In this document: positions 54,884-64,000 of the stretch, piece after piece
How positions within the stretch are numbered: the stretch's first letter is position 1
Layout of the letters: each line of letters starts with the position of its first letter
Assembly (NCBI GenBank): GCA_015066805.1
Contig: SVNP01000009.1
Location: 1-64,000, forward strand
Direction of reading: 5' to 3'
Length of the DNA stretch: 64,000 bases
Origin: Ruminococcus sp.
GTDB taxonomy: Bacteria; Bacillota; Clostridia; Oscillospirales; Ruminococcaceae
Made by a program: the position numbers and the translations under genes
The notes under the pieces: model-generated
The model's database searches: none
What the model was told of the DNA's origin: nothing
What the model saw: only the letters and a program-made list of their open reading frames with translations

Positions 54884-57265
54884 ATGCAGAATATGCAGAC
54901 TCTCAAGCAGGCAGCCATTGACCGCCTGCTGGCTTCCCGCCGGCTGAACCCTCCCCAGCAGGAGGCAGTACGGACTGTCAACGGCCCCGTTGTGGTGCTG
55001 GCAGGTGCGGGCAGCGGCAAAACCACCGCTATCGTCAACCGCATTGCTTACATGATGCAGTTTGGCAATACATACTACGAAGAAACCGGTGCCCTTTCCG
55101 CAGAAGAACAGCGATATCTGGAGGCTGTGGCCGCAGGCACCGCCCAGCCCGATGGCTTCCGTCTGGCGGAAATCGTCACCAACACGCCCATCCATGGTTG
55201 GAATATTCTTGCCATTACCTTTACCAACAAGGCAGCCGCAGAGCTGAAAAGCCGTCTGGAAACCATGCTGGGGGAGGAAGCCTCCACTGTGTGGGCGGCA
55301 ACCTTCCACAGTGCCTGTGTGCGGATCCTGCGGCAGCATATTGATCGTCTGGGCTATGACCGTTCCTTTACCATTTATGACAGCGACGATACCCGCCGTG
55401 TGGTAACAGCCTGCTTTACCGACCCCAATGTGACCAATCCGCTGACAGGCGGTGCGGTGAGTGAGAAGACTTTCCCTGCCAAAATGGTGGCTGCGGAAAT
55501 CAGCCGCGCCAAAGACCGCCTGATCACCCCCGAGCAGATGATGGAACAGGCAGGCGGTGACTACCGTGCTACGGTGGTGGCGATGATGTACCGTGCTTAT
55601 CAGGCAAGACTGAAGGCCGCCAATGCCTTGGATTTCGATGATATCATTGCACTGACCGTGCAGTTGTTCCGTGAGCATCCCGACGTGCTGGAGATCTATC
55701 AGAACCGCTGCCGCTACCTGTTGGTGGACGAATATCAGGACACCAACACCGCACAGTATGAGCTGATCCGTTTGCTGGCACAGAAATACCGCAATCTCTG
55801 CGTAGTGGGTGATGATGACCAGAGCATCTATAAATTCCGCGGTGCCACCATTGAGAATATCCTTTCCTTTGATGCACAGTTCCCCGATTGCAGCGTCATC
55901 CGTCTGGAGCAGAATTATCGCTCCACAGGCAGAATACTGGAAGCGGCCAATTCGGTAATCCGCAACAATACGGAGCGCAAGGAGAAGACCCTTTGGACAG
56001 CCTCCGAGGAGGGCGACCGTGTGTTCTGGTACAAAGCTGCGGATCAGAATGAAGAAGCGGCCTTTGTGACCGAAACCATCCTGGAACGGGTGAAAAATGG
56101 GGGCAGTTACAGCGAGCATGCGGTGCTGTACCGTACCCACGCCCTTTCCAATACCATTGAACGCCATTTATCGCAGGCGGGGATCCCCTACCGTGTGTAC
56201 GGCGGCCTGCGGTTCTATGACCGCAAAGAGGTCAAGGATGTGATCTCCTACCTGAGCGTCATCAACAATGAGTATGATATGCTGCGGTTCCGCCGTATCA
56301 TCAATGAGCCCAAACGGGGCATCGGCACCCAGACCCTTGCGGATATCGGCAGCATTGCCGAGGATCTGCATCTTTCTCCGCTGGAGGTACTGCGTACCGC
56401 CGCCGATTATCCCAAGCTCTCCCGCAAGGCTGCCGCTTTGCAGGAGATCGCCAAAATGTTTGATTCCCTTATTGCACTTTCCGAAGAGCTGACCCCCGAT
56501 GCTCTTTATGAGGAAGTGCTGCAGCGCACCGGCTATGTGGAAATGCTGGAGGCACTGGGGGAGGAGGGCCAGACCCGACTGGAGAACGTAGAGGAGCTGA
56601 AAACCAGCATTCTGCACTATATGGAGAATGCCGAGGAGCCTACCCTCAACGGTTTCCTGGAAGAGATCTCCCTGTATACCGATCAGGACCGTGCCGATGA
56701 AAGCGACGATGCCGTTACCATGATGACCATTCACGCTGCAAAGGGTCTGGAGTATGACACGGTATTTCTGGTGGGTATGGATGACGGCGTGTTCCCCAAT
56801 ATGCGCTGTCTGGATTCTCCCGGAGAACTGGAGGAAGAACGCAGACTGGCTTATGTGGCCATTACCAGAGCCAAACGCCGGCTGTATACCGTCAGTGCCG
56901 CCAGAAGAATGCTTTACGGCACCACCATGCGGAATTTTGCCTCCCGCTTTATCAAGGAGATCAGCCCCGAGTGCATTGAAAAGCACGGCAGCGATACGGT
57001 GGAGCAGGATCATCGTGCAGCAGCCGCAGCAGCCCCAAAAGGCAGCGGCTCCCTCTCTCTGCAGCAGCAGATCGCAGGGCAGAGAAAGCCCGCCGCCCCC
57101 GTTGGCAGCTTTTCTGTGGGAGAACGTGTGCGGCATTCCGTGTTCGGAGAAGGTACCGTGCTGAGCGTGCTGCCCACTGCGGGTGATGCCATGCTGGAGA
57201 TCGCCTTTGATAAGGTTGGCACCAAGAAGGTCATGGCAAAATTTGCAAAGATCAAAAAGCTCTAA
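54884..57265 (+). CDS. UvrD/PcrA-family ATP-dependent DNA helicase
   Basis: LNPPQQEAVRTVNGPVVVLAGAGSGKTTAIVNRIAYM...DEYQDTNTAQYELI...VGDDDQSIYKFRGATIENIL...TIHAAKGLEYDTVFLVGMDDGVFP. Confidence 0.96.
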   Translation: MQNMQTLKQAAIDRLLASRRLNPPQQEAVRTVNGPVVVLAGAGSGKTTAIVNRIAYMMQFGNTYYEETGALSAEEQRYLEAVAAGTAQPDGFRLAEIVTNTPIHGWNILAITFTNKAAAELKSRLETMLGEEASTVWAATFHSACVRILRQHIDRLGYDRSFTIYDSDDTRRVVTACFTDPNVTNPLTGGAVSEKTFPAKMVAAEISRAKDRLITPEQMMEQAGGDYRATVVAMMYRAYQARLKAANALDFDDIIALTVQLFREHPDVLEIYQNRCRYLLVDEYQDTNTAQYELIRLLAQKYRNLCVVGDDDQSIYKFRGATIENILSFDAQFPDCSVIRLEQNYRSTGRILEAANSVIRNNTERKEKTLWTASEEGDRVFWYKAADQNEEAAFVTETILERVKNGGSYSEHAVLYRTHALSNTIERHLSQAGIPYRVYGGLRFYDRKEVKDVISYLSVINNEYDMLRFRRIINEPKRGIGTQTLADIGSIAEDLHLSPLEVLRTAADYPKLSRKAAALQEIAKMFDSLIALSEELTPDALYEEVLQRTGYVEMLEALGEEGQTRLENVEELKTSILHYMENAEEPTLNGFLEEISLYTDQDRADESDDAVTMMTIHAAKGLEYDTVFLVGMDDGVFPNMRCLDSPGELEEERRLAYVAITRAKRRLYTVSAARRMLYGTTMRNFASRFIKEISPECIEKHGSDTVEQDHRAAAAAAPKGSGSLSLQQQIAGQRKPAAPVGSFSVGERVRHSVFGEGTVLSVLPTAGDAMLEIAFDKVGTKKVMAKFAKIKKL

Positions 57266-57294
57266 ATCCATCATTTGTTCCGAAAGGAAGCACT

Positions 57295-58635
57295 ATGAGT
57301 GAACAACGCAAGTCCGCAGAAAACAGCGGCAAGCAGCATACATCGGCAACTTTTGGCGACGTATGCGGACTTTTGTGGAAACGAATCAAAAAAACCGCCC
57401 AAAATGGCGTGCAGCGCTGTAAGGAGGCTGTCAAGGACCTGCCCGGTACAGTGAAAAAAGGCTGTGCGGCTCTGGGCGAAAAGATCAGAACAGGCACCAA
57501 ACGGCTGCTGAAAAAGGCCAAGAAAAACCGCAAGGCATTGATTTTGTACGCCATACAGTTTATTTTCTCCTTTGCATCGGTGGCGTATCTCATCGGCGTG
57601 GTGTGGCTGGCTGTGTATTGTATGCTGTATCGGCTGGGGATCCCTGCGGAGATGCAGTCTGCCTTCTGCTGGCGGCTCAGTGCCATTTGTCTGGGCTTTA
57701 CTGCGGTGATGATCTTTACCCGCCGCCAATTGCTGACACGGTTTTGTATTCTGGCGGCCATGCCCTTTTACTTCCCCATTTTCCTGTTTAATACGGAGTA
57801 CAAGGTGCTGATGATCCCGCTGGGCATCATGGCGGTCATCACCTTCTTTGCCAATGGTGCAAAGGAAGGCACAAAGACCATTCTGGGTACGGTGTACCTG
57901 ATGTTCTATGTGCTGGGTGCTTTCTGCTACCTGAATGTGGTGGATCTGCTGAAGACTTCTTCGGTGGAGACCATCACCGAGACCGGCGAGTCGCCATCCG
58001 GCAGCTACCGCTATGAGGTGGTGGAGGTACAGGATACCGCCAACGGCAACACCTATGTTTCTCTGGAGCCCAATACCTACGATATCCAATACGAGCACTG
58101 CAAATGGTACGCCATGGGCTATGACAAGCGTATCTATCTGGAGCGTCCCCTGACGACGTTTGAGACGGAATGGACCACCGAGACCCGTGGGCAGATCACA
58201 AAAGACCTGCTGCGTGTCAACCCCGATACTGCCTTTACTCTGACACAGTCGCAGATGGAAATTCTGGGGCTGCATGAGGATTACACCAAGTCCTACAAGG
58301 CAAGTGCGCTTTCCAAAGCACAGCGCAAGGCACTGGGTATCTGCATTGCCAAGGATCTGGGAGAGGGCGAAACAGCGGAATCGCTGGGGCTGACCCTGTA
58401 CAAAAATGCAGATACCATCGAGGTGACCTACGAACAGATGCAGGAGCTGGGGCTGGAGGCTTCCATGGATGTGAAGCTGGCCACCCTTTCCGATGCGGAT
58501 CTGGCGGCTTTGGGCATCCCCGAAGAAAACGATGTGCTGTCTGTCAACGGCAAGGTGGTGTTCCGCCAGTATATTGCCGTGCTGGAGGATACCTTTGAGG
58601 CAGCACGCAGCTACGGCTATCTTTTGGAATGGTAA
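57295..58635 (+). CDS. Hypothetical membrane protein
   Basis: Lys/Arg-rich N-terminal region, at least 4 TM segments, long C-terminal soluble region. Confidence 0.6.
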   Translation: MSEQRKSAENSGKQHTSATFGDVCGLLWKRIKKTAQNGVQRCKEAVKDLPGTVKKGCAALGEKIRTGTKRLLKKAKKNRKALILYAIQFIFSFASVAYLIGVVWLAVYCMLYRLGIPAEMQSAFCWRLSAICLGFTAVMIFTRRQLLTRFCILAAMPFYFPIFLFNTEYKVLMIPLGIMAVITFFANGAKEGTKTILGTVYLMFYVLGAFCYLNVVDLLKTSSVETITETGESPSGSYRYEVVEVQDTANGNTYVSLEPNTYDIQYEHCKWYAMGYDKRIYLERPLTTFETEWTTETRGQITKDLLRVNPDTAFTLTQSQMEILGLHEDYTKSYKASALSKAQRKALGICIAKDLGEGETAESLGLTLYKNADTIEVTYEQMQELGLEASMDVKLATLSDADLAALGIPEENDVLSVNGKVVFRQYIAVLEDTFEAARSYGYLLEW

Positions 58636-58721
58636 CCATATGGCGACCCATATGTGTATCAGATAAATCGTTTCCCAAACAAATAACCGGAAAACATATC
58701 CGGAACAGGAGGTTACTTATC

Positions 58722-60047
58722 ATGAGCGAGTTTTTCCAGAACATCGGCAAGATCCCCTTTGAGGGCAAGCAGTCCACCAATCCCCTGGCATTCAAGTATT
58801 ACAACCCCGATGAGATCATCGACGGCAAGCCTATGCGTGAGCATCTGAAGTTTGCCCTTTCCTGGTGGCACACCATGGGCGGCGACGGCACCGATATGTT
58901 CGGCTGCGGCACTACCGACAAGACCTGGGGCGAGACCGATCCCATGGCAAAGGCAAAGGCTAAGGTCAATGCCGCTTTCGAGATCATGGACAAGCTGTCC
59001 ATCGACTACTTCTGCTGGCATGACCGTGATCTTTCCCCTGAGTTCGGCACTCTGGCAGAGACCAACGCCAAGTTTGACGAGATCGTTGACTACGTTGCCG
59101 AGATGATGAAGCTGAACCCCGGCAAGAAGCTGCTGTGGGGTACCGCAAAGTGCTTCGATCACCCCCGCTTTATGCACGGCGCAGGTACTTCTCCCTCTGC
59201 CGATGTATTTGCATACGCAGCCGCACAGATCAAGAAGGCAATTGATGCTACCATCAAGCTGGGCGGTCAGGGCTATGTGTTCTGGGGCGGCCGTGAGGGC
59301 TACGAGACCCTGCTGAACACCAATCTGGGTCTGGAGCTGGACAACATGGCTCGTCTGCTGAAGATGGCTGTTGCTTATGCACGTTCCCGGGGCTATACCG
59401 GCGATTTCTACATTGAGCCCAAGCCCAAGGAGCCTACCAAGCATCAGTATGACTTTGATACCGCTACCGTAATGGGCTTTTTGACCAAGTACGGTCTGGA
59501 TAAGGACTTCAAGATGAACATTGAAGCCAACCACGCTACTCTGGCACAGCACACCTTCCAGCATGAGCTGCGTGTTGCCCGTGAAAACGGCGTGTTCGGT
59601 TCCATTGATGCCAACCAGGGCGATCCGCTGCTGGGCTGGGATACCGACCAGTTCCCCACCAACATCTACGATGCAACCCTGTGTATGTATGAAGTCATCA
59701 AGGCAGGCGGCTTTACCAACGGTGGTCTGAACTTTGATGCCAAGACCCGCCGCGGCTCCTTTACCGCAGAGGATATCTTCCTCAGCTACATTGCAGGTAT
59801 GGATACCTTTGCTCTGGGCTTTAAGGCTGCCCGTGCCCTCATCGCAGACGGCAGAATCGACAAGTTTGTGGATGACCGCTATGCAAGCTGGACTACCGGC
59901 ATCGGTAAGGATATCATCGACGGCAAGGCCGATATGGTTGCACTGGAGAAGTATGCTCTGGAGAAGGGCGAAGTGACCGATTCTCTCACCAGCGGCCGTC
60001 AGGAGCTGCTGGAGGCAATCCTCAACAATGTTCTCATGAACCTGTAA
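58722..60047 (+). CDS. xylA: Xylose isomerase
   Basis: [31 protein letters not shown]...[16 protein letters not shown]...[16 protein letters not shown]...[23 protein letters not shown] at 58722 after AGGAGG. Confidence 0.97.
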   Translation: MSEFFQNIGKIPFEGKQSTNPLAFKYYNPDEIIDGKPMREHLKFALSWWHTMGGDGTDMFGCGTTDKTWGETDPMAKAKAKVNAAFEIMDKLSIDYFCWHDRDLSPEFGTLAETNAKFDEIVDYVAEMMKLNPGKKLLWGTAKCFDHPRFMHGAGTSPSADVFAYAAAQIKKAIDATIKLGGQGYVFWGGREGYETLLNTNLGLELDNMARLLKMAVAYARSRGYTGDFYIEPKPKEPTKHQYDFDTATVMGFLTKYGLDKDFKMNIEANHATLAQHTFQHELRVARENGVFGSIDANQGDPLLGWDTDQFPTNIYDATLCMYEVIKAGGFTNGGLNFDAKTRRGSFTAEDIFLSYIAGMDTFALGFKAARALIADGRIDKFVDDRYASWTTGIGKDIIDGKADMVALEKYALEKGEVTDSLTSGRQELLEAILNNVLMNL

Positions 60048-60151
60048 TTCATTCCGCAGACCGAAAGGGGACGGTAAAAACCGCCCCCTGAGGCCTGTTT
60101 GCCTGCAACATGAAAAAAGGAATTCCCACTACATAAAAGGAGTACACCCAT

Positions 60152-61675
60152 ATGGCATACTTTATTGGTGTAGATATCGGTACCAGCGGTACCAAAACCG
60201 TTTTGTTCGACGAGCTGGGCAATGTGATCACCTCTGCCACCGTGGAATACCCCATGTATCAGCCGCAAAACGGTTATGCGGAGCAGATGCCTCAGGATTG
60301 GGACAACGCTGTGATGCAGACGCTTGCTGCTGTGATGAAGGACAGCGGCGTGGATAAGGATGATGTCAAGGGCATCGGTCTTTCGGGCCAGATGCACGGC
60401 CTTGTGATGCTGGATGAAAACAACGCAGTCATCCGCCCCTCTATTATCTGGTGCGATCAGCGCACCGCTGCCGAGTGTGAGGAGATCACCCAAAAGGTAG
60501 GCGCAGAGCGTCTGATCGAGATCACCGCAAACCCCGCACTCACCGGCTTTACCGCCTCCAAAATTCTCTGGGTGCGGAACCATGAGCCTGAAAATTACGA
60601 AAAATGCCGGCATATTCTTTTGCCGAAGGATTATATCCGCTTCCGCCTGACCGGCGAATACGCCACCGAGGTTTCCGATGCCTCCGGTATGCAGCTTCTG
60701 GATATCCCCAACCGCTGCTGGTCGGATGAAGTGCTGGAGAAGCTGAACATCGACAAAGCCCTGCTGGGCAAGGTCTACGAAAGCCCCGAGATCACCGGCT
60801 ATGTGACAGCGGAAGTGGCTGCACGCACCGGCCTGAAGGAGGGGACCCCCGTGGTGGGCGGCGCAGGCGATAACGCTGCTGCAGCCATCGGTACGGGCGT
60901 TGCCGAGGACGGCAAGGCATTCACCACCATCGGTACCAGCGGCGTGGTGTTTGCCCACAGCTCCAAGATTTCCATTGACCCCAAGGGCAGAGTCCATACC
61001 TTCTGCTGCGCCGTTCCCGGCTGCTGGCATGTAATGGGCGTGACCCAGGGTGCGGGACTGAGCCTGAAGTGGTTCCGCGATAATTTCTGCGATGCGGAAA
61101 AGCAGACCGCAAAATCCATGGGTGTGGATGAATACTATCTGATGGATAAAGAGGCGGAGCAATCTCCCATTGGTGCCAACCGCCTGCTGTATCTGCCCTA
61201 TCTCATGGGTGAGCGTACACCCCATCTGGATGCCAATGCCAGAGGCGTGTTCTTCGGTCTTTCTGCTATGCATCAGAAGCGGGATATGCTCCGTGCAGTC
61301 ATGGAGGGCGTGACCTATTCGCTCCGGGATTGTCTGGAGGTCTTCCGTGAAATGCAGATCACCGTGGATGATATGATGGCCTGCGGCGGCGGCGGTTCTT
61401 CCCCCTTGTGGAGACAGATGCTTGCCGATCTGTACGGCTGTCCCATCCAGACCCTTGCCTCCAAAGAAGGCCCCGCATTGGGTGTGGCCATTCTTGCCAT
61501 GGTGGGCACAGGGTACTATTCTACTGTTGCTGACGCCTGCAAGGCGATCATCAAAACCAACCAAACCTGCAACCCCAATGAGGCGGCTATGGCTGTGTAT
61601 GAACAATACTATCAGCTCTACCGCCGGATCTACCCCGCCCTGCAGACAGAGTTTACGGCACTTGCCGCACTCTGA
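60152..61675 (+). CDS. xylB: Xylulokinase
   Basis: FIGVDIGTSGTKTVLFDELGNVITSATVEYPMYQPQNGYAEQMPQDW...GLSGQMHGLVMLDE. Confidence 0.97.
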   Translation: MAYFIGVDIGTSGTKTVLFDELGNVITSATVEYPMYQPQNGYAEQMPQDWDNAVMQTLAAVMKDSGVDKDDVKGIGLSGQMHGLVMLDENNAVIRPSIIWCDQRTAAECEEITQKVGAERLIEITANPALTGFTASKILWVRNHEPENYEKCRHILLPKDYIRFRLTGEYATEVSDASGMQLLDIPNRCWSDEVLEKLNIDKALLGKVYESPEITGYVTAEVAARTGLKEGTPVVGGAGDNAAAAIGTGVAEDGKAFTTIGTSGVVFAHSSKISIDPKGRVHTFCCAVPGCWHVMGVTQGAGLSLKWFRDNFCDAEKQTAKSMGVDEYYLMDKEAEQSPIGANRLLYLPYLMGERTPHLDANARGVFFGLSAMHQKRDMLRAVMEGVTYSLRDCLEVFREMQITVDDMMACGGGGSSPLWRQMLADLYGCPIQTLASKEGPALGVAILAMVGTGYYSTVADACKAIIKTNQTCNPNEAAMAVYEQYYQLYRRIYPALQTEFTALAAL

Positions 61676-61773
61676 GCCGCAGAGAAATCCCGTCCACCGT
61701 ATCATCAACATTCAGAAAGGAGTGCCTGTCGGTTCCCTGTTTTTCTGCGGAGCCCGACAGCAACAACATCACC

Positions 61774-62712
61774 ATGGAAACTTTCAACGGCTGGCTGATC
61801 GTTAACAGCTACTACAACCCCGCAAAATTCCGTTCGCTCTACAAGCTGCTGGCAGAATCTGCCGAGAAAGCAGAGCTGCGCTATTCTATGTGGAGCTCCG
61901 ATGCCCTGCCTACCATCATCGGCAGCAAGGCCAGAGAACCTCGCCCCGATTTTGTTATCTTCTGGGATAAGGACGTGATGCTTGCCCGTGCGCTGGAGAT
62001 TGCAGGTCTGCGGCTGTTTAACGGCGCAGATGCCATTGCCGCTGCGGATGATAAGGTGAAGACCGCATTGCTGCTTGCCGAAAAAGGCATTCCCACACCC
62101 GATACCATTCCTGCACCCATCGTGTTTCCCGGCTGCAACCGCAACGGTGCCGCTGCTGAGCAGGCCGGTAAAATGCTGGGCTGGCCTATGATCATCAAGG
62201 AGAATAACGGCAGCTTCGGTCAGCAGGTGTATCTGGTGCATAATCTGGCAGAGGCCACCAAGGTGCTGGCTCGCATCGGCGAGAAGAACTGCCTGTTCCA
62301 GCGGTTTATTGAGCCCAGCCGCGGTAAGGATCTCCGTGTGACAGTGGTTGGCGGCAAGGTTGTCTGCGCTATGGAGCGTCATGCTGCCAACGGCGAATTC
62401 CGTTCCAATATCTCCAATGGCGGTACCGCCAGCGCAAGAGCCATTACTCCGTTGGAGGAAAAGCTTGCTCTGGATGCAACCGCTGCACTGGGTCTGGATT
62501 TTGCAGGCGTGGATATTCTCATGGGCCGCACCGAGGAGGAGCGTTATGTCTGTGAGGTCAACTCCAATCCCCAGCTTCAGAGCACCATTGACTGCTGCGG
62601 CGTAAATCCTGCTCTGGATATTATGTGGCATATCCGTTCCGAGGTGAAAAAGCTGAAGAACAATGCTGCCGCTGCAACGGTTGTACCCTCTGATTTTGAG
62701 GGAGTGCTGTGA
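61774..62712 (+). CDS. RimK-like ATP-grasp ligase
   Basis: ATP-grasp features KTALLLAEKGIPTPDTI...PMIIKENNGSFGQQVYLV...FIEPSRGKDLRVTVVGGKVVCAM...CEVNSNPQL. Confidence 0.85.
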   Translation: METFNGWLIVNSYYNPAKFRSLYKLLAESAEKAELRYSMWSSDALPTIIGSKAREPRPDFVIFWDKDVMLARALEIAGLRLFNGADAIAAADDKVKTALLLAEKGIPTPDTIPAPIVFPGCNRNGAAAEQAGKMLGWPMIIKENNGSFGQQVYLVHNLAEATKVLARIGEKNCLFQRFIEPSRGKDLRVTVVGGKVVCAMERHAANGEFRSNISNGGTASARAITPLEEKLALDATAALGLDFAGVDILMGRTEEERYVCEVNSNPQLQSTIDCCGVNPALDIMWHIRSEVKKLKNNAAAATVVPSDFEGVL

Positions 62713-63518
62713 GAGGTCTGCTGATTTATCAGCCGGAGGACTTGGTGCGTAACCAATGGTTCGCACAGGAGCTTTGTAAAGAATCTGCACAATATGGCTT
62801 GGAGCTGCTGACGGTCACCACCGGGCAGCTCCTGCCTGCTTTTGTACCGGATGTGGTGGTCAATCGCAGTCGTGACAGTGCCATCTCCCGCCATTATGAG
62901 ACAATGGGTGTGCGCTGCTGCAACAATGCCGCCGTAACAGAGATCACCAATGACAAATGGCTGACCCATCAGTTTTTGCAGCAGCATGGTCTGCCCGTGG
63001 CAGAAACCTGCTTGCATACCCAAAGCACACCGCCGCCCCCTGTGTATCCCGTGATCTGCAAGCCTGTGGATGGTCACGGCGGTGCAGGAGTACGGCTTGT
63101 GGATTCGCCGGATGCCTACCTGCGCTGCAAGGAAGATCTGCCGCAGCGTTTTTTGGTGCAGCAGCCTATGGTGTTCGGCTGGGATATGCGGATCTATATG
63201 TTGGGCGGAACCGTCTATGCCGCCATGCTCCGTACCTCGCAAACCGATTTCCGCAGCAATTTCAGTCTGGGAGGTGCAGCAGAGCCCGTTTTGCTTTCCG
63301 CCGAAGCACAGCAGCTTGCAGAACAAACCGCCGCACTTTTTTCCGCCGATTTTGTGGGCATTGATCTGCTGCGGCACCCACAGGGGGGCTATGTCATCGG
63401 TGAGATCGAAGATGCTGTAGGCTGTCGTATGCTATATCAATATACGGAGCTTCAGCCGGTGCGGGATCTGGCAGCGTACCTTGCAAAAAAAACTGATACA
63501 TTGCATGGTGTGCCATAA
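62709..63518 (+). CDS. RimK-like ATP-grasp ligase (second, coupled)
   Basis: KWLTHQFLQQHGLPVAET...PVICKPVDGHGGAGVRLVDS...FLVQQPMVFGWDMRIYMLGGTVYAAML...DFVGIDLLRHPQGGYVIGEIED; GTG start overlaps previous stop (GTGA). Confidence 0.8.
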   Translation: MRGLLIYQPEDLVRNQWFAQELCKESAQYGLELLTVTTGQLLPAFVPDVVVNRSRDSAISRHYETMGVRCCNNAAVTEITNDKWLTHQFLQQHGLPVAETCLHTQSTPPPPVYPVICKPVDGHGGAGVRLVDSPDAYLRCKEDLPQRFLVQQPMVFGWDMRIYMLGGTVYAAMLRTSQTDFRSNFSLGGAAEPVLLSAEAQQLAEQTAALFSADFVGIDLLRHPQGGYVIGEIEDAVGCRMLYQYTELQPVRDLAAYLAKKTDTLHGVP

Positions 63519-63533
63519 CATATTCTATGAATT

Positions 63534-63577
63534 CAAGAGGAAATGCCCCATTTTACGGCGTTTCCTCTTGCTTTTTT
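63534..63577 (+). terminator. Intrinsic terminator
   Basis: CAAGAGGAAA...TTTCCTCTTG followed by CTTTTTTT. Confidence 0.75.
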
Positions 63578-63631
63578 TGGTGGGATAGGCTATAATGAAA
63601 TTGTATTTTTTGTTTGTTTTGGGAGGATACC

Positions 63632-64000
63632 ATGCAAAAACGCATTCTCGCATTGCTGCTTGCAGCAACCCTGACCTGCGGCGGTCTGACCGCCTGTAAC
63701 GGCAGCAGCTCTCAGGGGGAGCTGAGCCAAGTAGAATCCGTCATCCACTATACCCCCATGGAGGCCATGTCCTTTGCCAAGGGTATGGTGAAGGTCACCA
63801 CAGAAAACTTCCTTACCGCCCCCACGGAGCTGACCCTTTCCGCCCCCGAAGGCGCAAGGATATACTACACGCTGGATGGCAGTGAGCCGGATGAATCCGC
63901 CGTCCTTTATGAGGCACCTATCCCCATGAAGGGCGAGATCAGCAACTTCCCCACCTCGCTGGTGCTGCGTGCCAAGGCGTATTTCGCCGACGGCTCTGTT
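63632..64000 (+). CDS. Lipoprotein with chitobiase/beta-hexosaminidase C-terminal-like domain (3' end outside window)
   Basis: MQKRILALLLAATLTCGGLTACNGSSSQ lipobox; LTLSAPEGARIYYTLDGSEPDESAVLYEAPI; frame open to the window end. Confidence 0.8.
   Translation, partial: MQKRILALLLAATLTCGGLTACNGSSSQGELSQVESVIHYTPMEAMSFAKGMVKVTTENFLTAPTELTLSAPEGARIYYTLDGSEPDESAVLYEAPIPMKGEISNFPTSLVLRAKAYFADGSV

Noticed and set aside
59999-61711. 570-aa ORF on the - strand opposite xylB
   Set aside because: Antisense shadow ORF; xylB on the + strand is clear.

Overview
This is a chromosomal window from a fibrolytic, cellulosome-producing Firmicute. The dockerin sequences and gene families look Ruminococcus-like, but this is inferred from gene content and not verified. 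Five dockerin-bearing secreted proteins lie within about 15 kb: GH44 endoglucanase, GH11 xylanase + CBM22-like, a leucine-rich-repeat protein, PL1 pectate lyase with ricin-type lectin domains, and GH48 exo-cellulase. Other carbohydrate genes are a GH113-like glycosidase, a GH3 beta-glucosidase and xylAB. The remainder is mostly housekeeping (gatCAB, queA, pyk, tyrS, nadA, pcrA/uvrD, cyclophilin), transporters (PiT, SNF, AGCS, AI-2E x2, a Gld-like ABC operon), a Na+-decarboxylase beta/gamma pair, sporulation-related proteins, and two tRNAs (Ser-GGA, Leu-GAG). I saw no CRISPR array, prophage or transposase. The observations most worth following up are: (1) a gatCAB operon whose GatA appears to have lost all three amidase catalytic residues and its N-terminal segment; (2) a ~356-bp non-coding element with inverted arms, each holding the same series of hairpins; (3) a consensus promoter and ~300-nt highly structured leader, with a terminator-like hairpin, ahead of the GH48 gene; (4) a stand-alone Spo0A effector domain with 0A-box-like sites upstream; (5) an LRR-dockerin protein with no recognised catalytic domain; and (6) a translationally coupled pair of ATP-grasp ligases. 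All calls come from reading the sequence; no database search or folding program was run.
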